A program made the position numbers and the translations under genes. The notes under the pieces are model-generated. The model saw only the letters and a list, made by a program, of their open reading frames with translations. It made no database searches and was not told where the DNA came from. Of a stretch of 58,797 nt of DNA, positions 11,191-22,965 are shown piece after piece; within the stretch, counting starts at the first letter, position 1, and each line of letters starts with the position of its first letter. Location of the stretch: contig BFEA01000065.1 in NCBI GenBank assembly GCA_003427395.1, positions 3,380,002 to 3,438,798 on the forward strand, read 5' to 3'. The stretch is from Chara braunii (Eukaryota > Streptophyta > Charophyceae > Charales > Characeae).

Positions 11191-11285
11191 ATGAGGTCAG
11201 CTGACCACGGCCGGTACCCATCGAGACTACACTCAATGCCAATCGCATTCGTTCTCAACCACCCCCATCCAAACCCCCTTCAACT

Positions 11286-11990
11286 CCCCAACTCCGTCCT
11301 AGTGAAGGGTTCGAAGGATCAGATCCTTAGCACGAGCCAGACACAATCCTCATCCTACAATCTTTTGCCCCCTCGGAGATTCCAGTTTCCGTCATCGAGA
11401 GGGTAAGCCAGCGCTGCCTGAGGCCAATCGCACCAAGATGATCCCTTATCAGCCGGTACCCATCCGGCAACTAACGCTGCCTGATGCCAATCGCATCTAA
11501 TAAAGGTCCCCCAGCCGGTACCCCACAGACGACCTGATTCCACCCTCTCTCCGTCCTCACAAAGAGTCATCTCGTGCCTTTTGCCCTCCACCTTGAACAG
11601 ATCCCCCAAAACCCAACAGAACCTCCACTCGCCTGTCACCCTTTCGCCTCCCCAACTCCGTCCTAGTAAAGAGTTCGAAAGACCATGTCCTCAGCAAGAG
11701 CCAGACACGATCCTCATCCTGCAATCTCGCCCCTCGGAAATTCCAGTCTCCGTCATCGAGAGAGTGAGCCAGCACTGCCTGAGGCCAATCGCACCAGAGT
11801 AAACCCTTATCGGCCAGTACCCATCCGACAACCAAAGCTGCCCGACGCCAATCACATCCAATGAAAGTTCCCCTAGCCGGTACCCCTCAGTCAGCCCCGA
11901 TGCAGCTCTCTCTCCGTCCTCGCAAAGAATCATCTCGTGCCCTTGCCCTCCATCTTGGACAGATCCCCCCAAAATTCAACAGAACCGCCC
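11286..11990. repeat. Tandem repeat, about 365-bp unit, two copies
   Basis: CCCCAACTCCGTCCTAGTRA marks the unit start at about 11286 and about 11651. The internal phrases CGAGCCAGACACAATCCTCA, CATCGAGAG, AGCCGGTACCC and AACAGATCCCCC recur in the same order. Open frames through it are not conserved between the two units, so it is unlikely to be coding. Confidence 0.75.
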
Positions 11991-12081
11991 CATACGAATT
12001 TACGAGATTTGAAGCGAATTTAAGCCAATTATTTGGGACCATATGCAAATTACCATAGGAATATTTGGGGGAATCCCTCCG

Positions 12082-12183
12082 GTGATAGTGGTGCTGTTAT
12101 AGGCAATCACCACTACCACCCGGGGAGAGGCTCCATCTATTGGTGGGGAGCAACACCTGCCGGAAAACGGGTCCAGCGTCCCA
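12082..12183 (-). mobile_element. Short retroelement tail copy (subfamily A) with third hairpin
   Basis: On - the copy shows GGGACGCTGGACCCG, the first hairpin with one change, stem 2, and a GGTGGTAGTGGTG/CACCACTAT hairpin near 12083-12118. There is no clear A-tail, so it may be decayed or truncated at its 3' end. Confidence 0.65.
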
Positions 12184-13305
12184 TGTACAAATCACGTTTG
12201 AGGAGCATCAGAAAGGCTAAATGCTAAACTCTGCCGGCATTGATTACCCTGACAAACAGGGGATTGACTGTGCAGGTCCTCTAGCTAAGACCCAGGACTC
12301 ATAGCACTCATGTACAATCTGATTTTTGAATCTCAAAGTTTTTGCAGATAGGTCAAGATAGACTTGACCAATTAAGCAACTAAACTAGGAAAAAACTACG
12401 GTCACTTAGGAATCACTTAGGAATCTGATTAAGATGTACAAAACCAAATTACGGTCACTTAGGCATCTGATTAAGATGTACAAAACCAAGAAAACATCAA
12501 TTAAGCAAATAAATTTAGAAGGCGAAATAGAAGGCATATTTCAATCTGATTTTAATCCCAAAGATCTCGCAGATAGAGCAAAATTAGACTCAACCAATTA
12601 GGCAACTAAACTAGGAAGAAAATTACGGCAAGGATTAAGACAAGGCAATCTGAGAATCACAATCGTTAAGAATCTCACCAGGATCTACATGATCTACAAG
12701 AACTTTAAGCTAATCGTTATTACTATCTCAGAATCAACACTACGAAACATGAAGAGGAAGAACCCAAACCTACCCTCGACAATCCTTAACGCACCCCTCT
12801 CTCTCCAAACCTCACCTCCTCCTTCATCAACTCTTCTCTATTTCTTTAGTCTTGTGGCTGCTTTGCACTGTTTGCAACTCTGCATGTTTGCTAGTTGAAT
12901 ATACTTGTTGATTTGCTGCAAGCCTGCAAGACGGGTGCTCTGCTGCCTGCACTACAAAGTGCAAAGCAGGTGAGTGCCTGCCAACACCCCCATCCACCAA
13001 CCCCCCCCCTCTTGTTTTTTTTTTTCTGTTTTTTTCCTAGCTGACCAGGGAGGACGTTCGGGGGCCCTGAGGTTGTCCAAGTCGTTCGGTCGTACAACTC
13101 CGCGGGACGTCCGCCCAGAACAACTTGTCCGCCTGGGGAAAAAAATAGGGGGGGCCATATTTCGTCTGTTTGGGGTCCAAGGCGTGTCGGGGAGGTTGAG
13201 GCCTACCGGACCAGGGTCCACACACATTTTATTTTGGGCCAGTAGGCCCTCAAATTTTGAAAAAAAAGGCCCCAACCTGGGCCGTCCAATCTCGGAGATC
13301 TGTGG
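12184..13305. other. Intron sequence with a second tail-like motif
   Basis: 12234-12280 (GGCATTGATTACCCTG...CAGGGGATTGACTG) matches the 3' untranslated part of the LINE fragment at 28712-30541. 12290-12740 is A-rich with a locally duplicated phrase (AATTACGGTCACTTAGGMATCTGATTAAGATGTACAAAACC). 13040-13260 is GTCC-rich, like 8191-8420. No gene seen. Confidence 0.4.
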
Positions 13306-13398
13306 GGATGGCATAGCCCCTGCCATGTCCCTACCATCGTCCTTTTTTTTTTTTTTCAATCAATCAATCAGTCAATCAATCAATCGATCAATCAAGCA

Positions 13399-13458
<60 letters not shown>

Positions 13459-13465
13459 CAGTCAG

Positions 13466-13531
<66 letters not shown>

Positions 13532-13611
13532 CAATCAATCGATCAATCGATCGATTGCAAACCGATTTGGATCTGCAATCGATTGATTGGAATGATTGAT
13601 TGATGGGTTTA

Positions 13612-13642
<31 letters not shown>

Positions 13643-14045
13643 GGATTGATTGATCGATTGATTGATTGACTGATTGATTGACTGATTGATTGATTGATTG
13701 ATTGAAGAAAAAAAAAAACTAAGAAGTGTATCGACAGGGGGACTGCGATTCTAAGGCGAAAAGGTTCTGGGGGTCGCCGCGGCAGAGTTGCAGCATGTGG
13801 CCGTGGCGGTGGGCAAGGATAATGAATCGTCGGAGGAGAATGGCGAGGAGGAGGAGGAGGAGGCGTGGCAAGAGGACGAGGAGGAGGAAGAGGAGGAGGA
13901 CGAGGAGGAGAAGGAGCGGGGATGGCATAGCTTCTGCCATGTCTTGGCCATCCTTTTTTTTTTTTTTTTTTTCCGATCAATCAATCAGTCAATCAATCAA
14001 TCGATCAATCAATCAATCAATCAGTAAATTCAATCAATCGGTCAA
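13306..14045. repeat. Inverted (ATCA)n / (TGAT)n arrays between duplicated poly-T segments
   Basis: ATCA units fill about 13358-13545 and TGAT units about 13580-13705, so the two arrays are complementary and could form a very long hairpin. GGGATGGCATAG...TGCCATGTC...CCATCC then a T-run then ATCA units occurs at both 13306-13360 and 13919-14035. A GAG/GGA-rich purine tract covers 13835-13915. The arrangement fits two retroposed copies with ATCA-expanded tails. Frames across it are low complexity. Confidence 0.8.
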
Positions 14046-14261
14046 TCGATCGATCGATTGCAGATCGAGATCGAAATCGAAATCGCACGACACTTGCATA
14101 CCCCCTTGGGCTGATGCAGGTAAGCTATTACAGACACTGCTTGCGCACCACCCAAGGGTTGCCCACAATGTTGTATGTCAGGTCCCAATGCTGTGTGGGT
14201 TGTTTGTCGCTGTTGGTCGTGGTTGATCTGTTGATCTCCCCAGTCTGGCATATCACACATA

Positions 14262-14345
14262 GGTGCCGTTTGCGATTGTTGCTCATATGGTAGAGTATTC
14301 CAGTCACATGTCATAGATCACGGGTTCGAGCCTGGCTTGGGAATT
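14262..14345 (+). other. tRNA-like sequence (SINE head or tRNA pseudogene)
   Basis: GCTCATATGGTAGAGTA resembles a tRNA D-arm/A box. GGGTTCGAGCC, 41 bases later, is a very good B box. The T-arm and acceptor do not pair properly, so it is not a functional tRNA. Some 500 bases downstream the repeat at 14836 begins and ends in an A-tract at 15117. A tRNA-derived SINE of about 0.85 kb is possible but not proven. Confidence 0.5.
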
Positions 14346-14835
14346 TTGGGGGGTTCTTGTCCAGCTTGGCCTGTCATCTCTTCAAGAACACAGAGTTCCC
14401 TCCACATAGTACTGCACATATCTGGCCTTCGGGCACATACATCCTGTTATATAGCTACACAGAGCATGCATAGCCTCCGGGCAATGGGGGCATACACAAA
14501 AACATGGCTTGTGAACATACACACAGCCTGCGGGCTCATACATATATAGCCTCTGGGCACACATATACATACAACTACAATACCGGGCTGGAGGGGTCTG
14601 TCAGGTACATGACGGGGTCTGCTCATGCATGGCTTAGACTCTAGGGTAGGGTAGGGGTATAAGTTCCTCCGGCTAATCTGAGTTCTGCCTAGCCTTGGGT
14701 AAGTTAGGGGAAGGACGGTAGGATGTGTCCATGGGCGCCAGCTTGCCTTGGCTAGGTACTCCTGCTGGGTAGACTCTCTGATATTGGGCCTGTAGAAGAT
14801 TGCATGAGCCGGGTGTCTGAAGTCCCCATACGCCA

Positions 14836-15117
14836 AGGTTTGTCCGCTTCCGCTTCCACTAGGGCTGGGGGGTTGCCCAGCCATGTTGCTTGTCACTGCT
14901 GTCCGGTCCAAGTTGCCCTCGATACTGGTAGGGTGATGGTCGTGAGTGCTGGTCACACTGAGGCAGGAGGGCCAGGGGGTGCACTGGGAGTGGGGAAGGG
15001 TAGGGAAGGTGGCCTATCCGGTGAGGACAACCATCGGCTGCCACGGCCAGCTATCACCATGGGTCTAGTCCCTGGCCTCGACAACGCCCTGCGGTTTTAA
15101 AATTGGAAAAAAAAAAG
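14836..15117 (+). repeat. Dispersed repeat with A-rich end, copy 2
   Basis: Second copy of the segment at 1978-2265, in the same orientation: GTTTGTCCGCTTCCGCTTCC near its start and GTCTAGTCCCTGGCCTCGAC near its end, followed by an A-rich tract. It differs from copy 1 by substitutions and a GGGGGTTGCCCAGCCATGTT insertion. Confidence 0.65.
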
Positions 15118-15180
15118 GAAGAACAGGGATGCTGGGTATGAGCAGTCACGGCTAGCGACCCAATTTTGAAGGTTCTTGCC

Positions 15181-15226
15181 TATTGCTGGGGAGCTGCACC
15201 TGCTGGAAAACGGGTCCAGTGTCCCT
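15181..15226 (-). mobile_element. Retroelement tail copy (fragment)
   Basis: The - strand reads GGGACACTGGACCCGTTTTC followed by CAGCAGGTGCAGCTCCCCAG, a partial subfamily A tail without a clear A-run. It lies just outside the poly-T that ends the LINE at 15250. Confidence 0.6.
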
Positions 15227-15245
15227 TATATAAGGTTCCGAGAGC

Positions 15246-15277
<32 letters not shown>

Positions 15278-15372
15278 NNNNNNNNNNNNNNNNNNNNNNN
15301 NNNNNNNNNNNNNNNNNNNNNNNNNNNNNNNNNNNNNNNNNNNNNNNNNNNNNNNNNNNNNNNNNNNNNNNN
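15278..15372. other. Assembly gap (N)
   Basis: 95 unknown bases directly after a T-run. This is typical of a poly-T tract that could not be assembled, so its length may not be real. Confidence 0.98.
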
Positions 15373-15435
15373 GTCAGGGAGGCTCCATCTATTGGTGGGG
15401 AGCAGCACCTGCTGGAAATCGGGTCCAGCGTCCCT
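15373..15435 (-). mobile_element. Conserved LINE 3' tail (subfamily A) of LINE 'DE'
   Basis: GGGACGCTGGACCCGATTTC then CAGCAGGTGCTGCTCCCCAC on the - strand, just before the A-run that ends this LINE. The position matches that in the LINE at 34094, supporting the idea that this motif is the LINE's own 3' end. The local hairpin is GCTGGA/TCCAGC. Confidence 0.75.
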
Positions 15436-16346
15436 GTAGAGTACAATGTAAGAAACGAAAGCAGTGCAAGCATGAGTTGTCAGTATGCATGAGGGTCTGA
15501 CGGTCAATAACTATCTATCTACTTGTTGCCTTATGCTGTTGTGTCTATGTCGGTATATGTGCTATTGTGCTATTGCACTTTGAATTGAGCTGTGTAGGGT
15601 GTAGTTGAGGGTGTTCCTGCATGCGCTACTTGTCCCATATCGTTATGTGCTGTATAAGATGTGGTTGAGAGTGTTCCTGAGTGTGTTTCCTGTGGTTCAT
15701 GCATGTGTGTTAGTCAATTTGTCAGCGGTCTAATTCTATCCGACGCAATTATGCAGCCAGTGAGGCAAAGCGTTATAGCAGGTCTCTTTAAACCCTTAAG
15801 AACATGATAATGAATGGAGTGAGCCTGCCTCTTCGGCCTTTACTCCGGCCGCCTGATAAAGCCCGATGTACTAACCAGGTCATTGCCTGGATCTAGTGCT
15901 ACAGTGTCTCCATGCCATACCGTTGCAGATCCACCAGGGCCTGCTCAGAGGGTGGGAACATATTACAAAACTCCGTCAGGGACCGCAGTGGGATCCTAGG
16001 GTCTATCTGCATCCAATTATGGAACTTGAGAGGATAATGTTTCTTGGGGAGGGGTTCCCCTTCCTTCCCCGCTGGCCATTCCACATATGCCATCCAACCC
16101 TTTTTGCCCCCCTAGCCAGTCCAAGCAGAATAAGTTCCTTCTGGAAATCTTGTTTGTGCATTAGATGACACATGTGCCCTTGTACTTTTTGCCATTGTAC
16201 CCTTAACTCAGTGTGTATGAACTGGCAGATCGTTTCTATGGATTCCGCCCCCTCCACCTGCATGCCTTCCAGGGTGTGAATGTAACGCTTCCACCATATT
16301 CCCCAAAAAAATGCTTTTCTTTCGAGTGAGAAGAGGTTCGCTGCTA

Positions 16347-17927
16347 GCGGAAACGCTAACCCACTGCCTACTGGAATGCCAACATGCCAAAGCGCTCTGG
16401 CTCAAGTGCAAAAAAGCTTGGTCCAACCTATCTAATAATGAATTCCCGACAGACCAATTCCTCCTACTAACAGCAATAGACAGAGGAAGCTTAATCCCTG
16501 AGGAGGATAAAGAGATCACCGAATTACTGCGAAGAACAACCCTGTGGGTAATTTGGAGAGCCAGATGTGGAAACACAATAGGAAAAAAGAAGATAACGGC
16601 AAATGAACCATGGGAAGAGGCAAGGGAAATGGTAGAAACAGGGGTGAGAGTGGAATGGAAGCGAACCCTTAGGAGAATGGACAAAGAAATAGATGACCAG
16701 AAGAGGACCAAAATACAGAAAGAATTTGAACAGCAATGGCTGAAGGAGGGGCTATTGGCAAGGATAAACGGNAAAACTCTCCAATTCNNNAACTGGTGGG
16801 ATCCGGGCAGCCCAACAACAAGTCAGAATAGCACAAGCGCAATGGACTTAGACTGATAAGAAAGGAAAACTCAGAGGAGGAACTAGCGCAACAATAGTAA
16901 AGAGGAGGGTAAGAGGAATAAGAACTAGGGACACGAATAAGCAAAAAAACAAGGACAGCACTTCCAAACGGAGGATCAGAACAGACCAAAAACCAAAACA
17001 GAACAGAGGGGGATAGTCCAAAAAGGAAACAATAGCAATACCAACCCGCCATGAAAGAAAGAGAACATACAACATAAAGGAAGAGAAGGGAAGGCTAAGG
17101 GACTCTAAGCTCAAGCATATTAACAACGCCCAGCAGACACCTCACTACACCCCCCAAACCATCCGCCTACACGCATACTAACCACACCAAGCCAAGACAC
17201 CAAGGACAACCCACACACTGCACCCCCACAAGCCTCAGAAATTCGCAACTCCAACCAAATCCGTCCCACCCAACAGGGACGCAGCCCCACCCTTACCACT
17301 TTTACCCTCTCTCTCCCGCCCCAAGCCCACAGCCCCAAGCACACCAACCCAGAATCCAAAACCTTCACCACTACACAAACTACCTCAGACACTGCCCCCC
17401 CCACCTAAACTACCCCGCCAAGAAACCATAGGCATGCTCAACAGAGTCAACTCAAAAGTCGGACAAAGACAGACCATAAAAACACACTACAGCCAGCAAG
17501 GGTTTAGGGTTTTAGATTGAGGGTTCAGGTTTCAGGCTAGATAAGAACATAACACATAGGGACTAGGATGTCAGAGAATTAAACAGATTCATAGACTCTT
17601 CAGACCGCTCTAGCATGACACAACAATCCGACAGCACCACAGCTGAGAGGAGCGGGACTGGGTTCAGGCAGGAGGACATCAGCCAGGCAGAGCAAATAGC
17701 ATAGTCTAAACTAGGCAGGGGTGAGGGGTGGTACATCCTTCCTCAGAGAAGTAATCAATGCCGTCCACTCGGACCTCCCAACCATAATGGGGAGGAGCGT
17801 GTGTGAGTTATCCATGTTTTCCCATATTGACTTGCCGGGGAATAGGAACTGGACTGTCGCTCCCCAGAATGGCAGGAGCCAGAACCAAAAGGTTCTGAGT
17901 TTTCTGAAAAAAAAAAAAAAAAAAAAA
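16347..17927 (+). mobile_element. LINE 'F', 5'-truncated, inserted into LINE 'DE'
   Basis: A sense-oriented LINE fragment. The first 510 bases encode a zf-RVT-type C terminus (AETLTHCLLECQHAKALW, then TTLWVIWRARCGN). A/C-rich 3' untranslated sequence and an A-run (17907-17926) follow. The 14-base AAGAGGTTCGCTGC is present on both sides (16333-16346 and at about 17926-17939). Removing the insert restores the host LINE frame, FAANLFSLERKAFFWGIWWK, which aligns with the near-complete LINE. This is a textbook 5'-truncated target-primed insertion. Confidence 0.85.
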
Positions 17928-18383
17928 AGAGGTTCGCTGCAAAGGGGCATAGCTGAGGTGGTTGTCCAGTTGCCAAGGAGAATCACCCGCCAATCCCACG
18001 GCCAGTCCAAATCCTTGCCCATCTGCCTTGAGATTTTGTCCCACCAGTGTCAGGTCAATGCTGAAACAGGGCATTGAAGAAAGATATGCTTGATGGTGTC
18101 TCGAAACTTGCGGCTGGGAAAACCTTCCTGACAGAAATTACACTGAGGTAGGGCCTGACCTTTTCGTTCAAGATTAGTGTGATGCATCAACCGTTTGTTC
18201 GTGGGCAGAGACAACAATGGATTATTTGCCATTGCAAGGAGGCGAACTTCGCAGGGTGTTCTTAAAGTCCATGGAACCACTTGATGCTGTGGAGGCTACC
18301 ATTATCTATGTTGGGGTGTCTCACCCGCCAGTCCTTGATTATTTCCTGCACATCCACTTGAGGTCCGAGCAGTCAGTAGGTTG

Positions 18384-18414
<31 letters not shown>

Positions 18415-19156
18415 CCCCCCGTTTTGACTACGAAAGTGTGCAGCTTTCGTGGCAGCTGGGTTTTGCCAGTACTCCAGTTCCATTCCGCTGGGTCGAGGGG
18501 TAGAGATGAAAGGGGTATGTCTGGGCAATAAGCCAACCATCTCATGTCAGACTGGGCCCGGAGGACCCGGATCCAGTAGAGGTCAACCCATTCCACCCCG
18601 AGTGGACAAAACCTAACTAGAGAGTTATCTCTGTTTTCACGCAAGAGATTGACAAGGGTGCCTTCAGGCCTGCCTTCCACTACACTGCCTATGTGGGGAG
18701 GGGGCACCCTCTCACTGGACTGCGACCCAGTCTGATTCCAACAGTGTCAGGCTTCTCCAAAGTGACGAACCAGGCCACAGGGATCAAGAACACTAACTGC
18801 TCCAGATTGTTTGAGATCCGATGCGCGTGTCGCAGGTTTGGGCAAAGCTGGGCGCCAGATTTCCACTCCATTGAATTCTGATCTCGTATGTCCCCCACCC
18901 GTACCACCCCATGTTTTACCCAGGTCCTTCGGGGGGGGTCTGAACTCCGACAGACGCAGTCCTGTTTATTGGTGACCCTCATGAGGGGGGAGCTGCTGAA
19001 GGACCTCCTCATGAAGGGGGAGTTGTCAGGGACCTGGCTCCAGGTCTTAAAAAGAGTGAGCCAAAAGCCATCTTTGCTAGGTCTTGCCTGCCCGCTCCTC
19101 TCTCTCGTGCTTGGTGCAGGTGCGAGTGTGCATGAGGGACTGCCCAAAAGCAGTTC

Positions 19157-19243
19157 TTTTTTTTTTTTTTTTTTTAATGGGAACAATGCTCCAATCTATT
19201 CGTGGGGAGCCGCATGTGCTGGGAACCGGGCCCAGCGTCCCAT
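19157..19243 (-). mobile_element. Short retroelement tail copy (subfamily B)
   Basis: On -: GGGACGCTGGGCCCGGTTCC, CAGC closing the GCTGGG/CCCAGC hairpin, then CTCCCCACGAATAGATTGGA, eight bases and an A-run (T-run 19157-19176 on +). ATACCGGGACCCTTACCCGG lies about 45 bases beyond, matching the arrangement at 8681. Confidence 0.8.
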
Positions 19244-19610
19244 TTGAAACATGAAACATGTTTGAGAACATATACAGAAAAACTTTGAGATACCGGGACC
19301 CTTACCCGGTTTTGTCTGAAAATAGGATCATGATCAATTACTAGCCTATTTGATGAAGAACCCCACGAGATAGGCTAAAATTCAGAAAGGTCTGAAAAAT
19401 CTGAAAGAATAAGAGAAGAAAAAATATGAGAAGTTTCCTTCTAAACTGCAAAAATCTGAACTTTTTAAGAACAGATCGCCACCACAACAATCCTACAAAT
19501 GCTCAAAACCCTCAGAATACCTAGCAATCCCTTCTAAAATTCTTCCAACAGTGTCTTACTCCCTGCCGGGCTGACCCTCATGCAGTGAAACCCACGTAGC
19601 GGTGTGGATT
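19244..19610. other. Tail-associated repeat sequence, no gene
   Basis: 19490-19590 resembles 8945-9035 and 24060-24160 (phrases GCTCARAACCC, CTAAAATTCT, GTGTCTTACTCCC). This sequence therefore belongs to the same longer repeat as the tail. Otherwise unrecognised. Confidence 0.45.
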
Positions 19611-19767
19611 TGCCTCAATGTGCTCAGAAACAGAGCATGCGGGAATCACATCCACAGTACACACTCTCTGGGCCTGCCCGCGTGGCTCCATGGCAAAAAT
19701 TGCAACCAAACTCTGCCAGCGGGCAGACGCAAGTCGCGCGGTTGAGCGCTGCCAGCAGGCAGAGCGA

Positions 19768-20065
19768 TGCCAGGTGGAGCCCTGCCAGCCAGGTGGAGCG
19801 CTGTCAGCGGGCGGCGCGATGCCAGGTGGAGCACTGCCAGCATGCGGTGTGCTGCCAGATGGAGTGCTGCTAGCGGAAGGGGGGCTGTCAGGTGGAGTGC
19901 TGCTAGCGGGCCGTGCGCTTCCAGGTGGAGCGCTGCTAGCGGGCGGTGCGCTGCCAGGTGGAGTGCTGCTAGCGGGGGGTGCGCTGCCAGGTGGAATGCT
20001 GCCAGTTGGAATCGTGCTAGTGGGCGGGCCAGGTGGAGCGCTGCTAGCGAGTATTGCTTGCCAGG
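19768..20065. repeat. 33-bp minisatellite
   Basis: Units close to CCAGGTGGAGCGCTGCTAGC followed by GGGCGGTGCGCTG repeat about eight to nine times with drift. Because 33 is divisible by three, all frames stay open and give Gly/Leu/Ala- or Arg/Trp-rich repeats. No start context or known domain supports translation. Confidence 0.85.
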
Positions 20066-20813
20066 TGGAGCAGCGCTCGTGCGCGGCTGCGGAGCCGTGT
20101 CTGCTGCGTGAAGGTTAATAAGGGGAGTCGTCACAACACTGCCACATCAGCAAAGGAAATGACGGAGGTGACATCACAGGGATACGGACGTTGAGCGCTG
20201 CTACTCTACAAGGGGGATGGTGGCGTCTCTAGTTGACAGAGTGGAGGGAGAGGCGATGGTCTTCTGTTCTGTTTCGTGCTGATCTCCTGGCGTCGCAGGC
20301 TGGCGCAGGTAGAGAGGGGGGGTTGGTGCTTCTGCTTCGTGGCGCGAAGCTTCAGGCGTTGGTAACCTCAGTGTGACCGAGGATACTTTGCTTCATGGGG
20401 TGGGACTTTCTCTTCGACTTCGGCCAGCTTTCAGTTTCGGTGTCCTGGTGGATTTGTCGTCGACCTTCACTCGTACTGCGTTGCCAACAGCGGTAATCTT
20501 CATCATCATCATCATTGACATTTTCATAATGTGGGGATAACGGCGGTAATTTTCATCATCAGTATCAATATCATCTTCATTGTCTGACGTATCAAGGGTC
20601 GTCTCTCCTTTACACTTGGCGTCTTTCTACTTGGCTCTCTCCTGCTTCATCTTCTTCTCTTCCTAGATAATGGGCAGAAGAGGAGGAGGGAAGGGTGTCG
20701 GAGGGGCTGGGTTATGTAGGAGGAATGCACGAATCTGTTTTTCGGAAATACTCTTATTGTGACTCTCGTCAATTTTATTCCTATTTAATTCTCTTCTTCT
20801 GTTTTATTCTTAG
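20066..20813. other. Intron sequence with short ATC repeats
   Basis: Small (ATC)n clusters lie near 20499-20516 and 20557-20580. No gene, RNA or bounded element recognised. Confidence 0.3.
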
Positions 20814-22183
20814 TGTAATGACCCGTCAAAACACAGACTGAGAACACTGCCGATTTCTGGAGTTCTGCCGATGGAATGGATGCCTTGCTGAGATTCCCGC
20901 ATTCTGCTGTGTTTTCTAAGTCTGTCTGTGTGTGCATGCTTGTGACCTGCGTGCCTGTCTGAGTGCTTGCCGGTATGAGTGTGTGTGACCCGCAAGGGTA
21001 CTTGCATGTTTGGCGGGCCCGTAGGGCCGGTACTTACCTGTGGCCGTGGCATTGAGGGTTGCAGCAGGGAAAACACTCAAGTAGCGGAGCCAGGGGCCCG
21101 CGGTGCTTAGAGCAGCGGAAAAACACTCAACTAGCAGGTAGGCCGGTACCACACCCAGTAGCGGTAGATGTGCCGGGTAGTCGAGGCCGAGCAGAACAAG
21201 ACAAAGTTGGCATTTTTAGAGGCCCAGTAGCGGTAGGCTAGGTCTAGGCCGGTACCAGTCCATCCAGTCTGAGTCTAGAGCCTGTACGGGCAATATCAGA
21301 GTCTGCAATGATGTTTCCCTCCGAAAGGGAGGAGGTACCGGTTGCTTGGGAGGCCGAGCGGCCTGGAAGTCACCGCCCAGGAGGCAAGCAGGCCGCTATA
21401 TCAAGAGGCCGAGGCAAGAGCTCGGCCTCATTCTTCAATGTGCAAGTTTGGCGACACGCTGTTGGAGCGCTGGCTGGAGTGGCGATGGGTACTACATCGC
21501 TGCTAGGAGGGAGAAGCCGGGAGCTTCCACCTTGGCTATGGTGGAGCTCTACTGGTAGGAGGAGGAGGGAGAAGGGAACCAAGGAGGAGAGTGGTGAGGT
21601 ACTTACCTGGCTATGGTAGACACCATCTTCATCACCTTGCTAGGCGCTGCATCAGGAAGGCCCCAGTGAGGGTAGTGCCACATCAAGGAAGCTCGGGACA
21701 GAGTAAGGCATGGCGGTTGAGTGGGCAGCGGCATAGCTGCATGGTGTTGACCTTGAAGTGGGGCAGCGACATAGCTGCTTTGGGTTGTCCTTTGGACAGG
21801 AGGCTGAAGCCTTGGTAGTCCGCCATAGCCTCGACCTGTATGTAGAGGAAGAGGAAGGGTGGCCATGGCTATGGTGGACCTCATGTTGTGCCTGCAGTAG
21901 AAGTGGTATTCGGACATTGATTCTGGTTCAGTCATTCAACATTATTATTGTTATTTCTTGTTAATAAGAGGGGAGGAGATAAGGAGGAAGAGTTTGGTTG
22001 GCGAAGAAGGAGAGCCTCGTCGTGGTCTATGCTGGAGTACATCATCTTCTTCTTCTTTCTTACTTCTTCTTCTTCTTCTTCTTTCCCTCTCTCCCCTCTC
22101 AAGTTCACTCATTTCTTTTTGCAATTGGATGGCATTGTACTTTCAAATGAATGTATACTTCGAAATTGGCCAGGATCGTAACA
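20814..22183 (+). mobile_element. Solo LTR of the Ty3/gypsy family
   Basis: The 1,370-bp segment begins TGTAATGACCCGTCAAAACA and ends GGCCAGGATCGTAACA. It is colinear with the LTRs at 45955 and 54202 (shared GCCGGTACTTACCTGTGGCC, GATGTTTCCCTCCGAAAGGG, TACTTACCTGGCTATGG). No internal domain, primer site or second LTR flanks it. TTAG occurs immediately on both sides (20810-20813 and 22184-22187), a 4-bp target duplication. It is therefore a solo LTR left by LTR-LTR recombination. Confidence 0.92.
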
Positions 22184-22187
22184 TTAG

Positions 22188-22965
22188 TCACTTATATGTC
22201 TGAATTATATTCTCAAATGTCATCGAAATTATCGTAATTATCATCTCCAATTAAAATCCCAACTAAAATCGTGATAATTTCCCAATATTTTCCTGATCAT
22301 CCGTACCTTGAACCTTGGCTCTTCACGATAGACCAATCTGAATGGTATTTTTAATACCTAAAAATCTCTAGTTAATCAATTACTAATTCATTAGTCCTTG
22401 ATCTTTTCAATCTGTGTTCAGGCGGTTCACGCCTGATGCTGTCGTGGAACTCCACAACATTTCCCATAATTGTATTTCTATTTGTAATTGTTATTAAAAA
22501 AAAATCTGGTATCTATATCTCTCGTGCAATCAGTTCAATCAGTAATTTTGGTATTCTCCCTTTACTCTTTTGAATTATTTTCCAAAAATGGATAGGTTGG
22601 TTGGAGGGGGAGGCGAGCTCTGCTCTGCAAGTGCTGCACAAGGTGGGTAGTGAGGCCCTGAAGGGGTTATGAGCAGATTTGTGAGGAATGCTCTATTCTG
22701 GGTTTGAGGGGAGATTTCAAACCTCAGCGGGGGCAGATTAGGGTAAGGGGTAAGCAGAGGCATACTTTGGGTTGGAACTGAATGCCTCTGGGGGTTACTG
22801 GGAAGGGTTTGGGACTGTTCTTAGCTGGGGCCGATAAGGAAGGTCTGTAATTAGGATATTCTCTTTTTGGCGGAGGCAGCGGCGGGACAGGGGGAAAGGT
22901 GGTGGGTAAGGGGGGGCTTTCTATGCTCAATTATGATATCCACGAAAAAATAAAAGTAAAAAATC
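22188..22965. other. Intron sequence, nothing recognised
   Basis: AT-rich to 22560, then G-rich. No coding or RNA motif found. Confidence 0.3.

Larger units (their letters stand above)
15250..19060 (-). mobile_element. LINE copy 'DE', antisense, interrupted by LINE 'F'
   Basis: A non-LTR retrotransposon 3' half. On the - strand the C-terminal region of the LINE polyprotein reads from about 19060 to 17928 and resumes at 16346 down to 15899, interrupted by a sense-oriented insertion. The 3' untranslated part includes a subfamily A tail (15373-15435), an assembly gap, and an A-run (T-run 15250-15277 on +). Landmarks shared with the near-complete LINE at 34094-40025 include TWVKHGVVRVGD, LPLDPAEWNW, the zinc-finger segment CNFCQEGFPS...IKHIFLQCP and GIWWKR. 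Frameshifts and an internal T-run at 18386-18414 show it is dead. Confidence 0.85.

Noticed and set aside
14262-14345. Functional tRNA gene
   Set aside because: The B box is good but the T-arm, anticodon arm and acceptor stem do not pair, and no clear terminator follows.
19604-20134. Repeat-rich protein of 11-residue units
   Set aside because: The 33-bp minisatellite keeps all frames open on both strands; no start context, signal or conserved flank supports translation.
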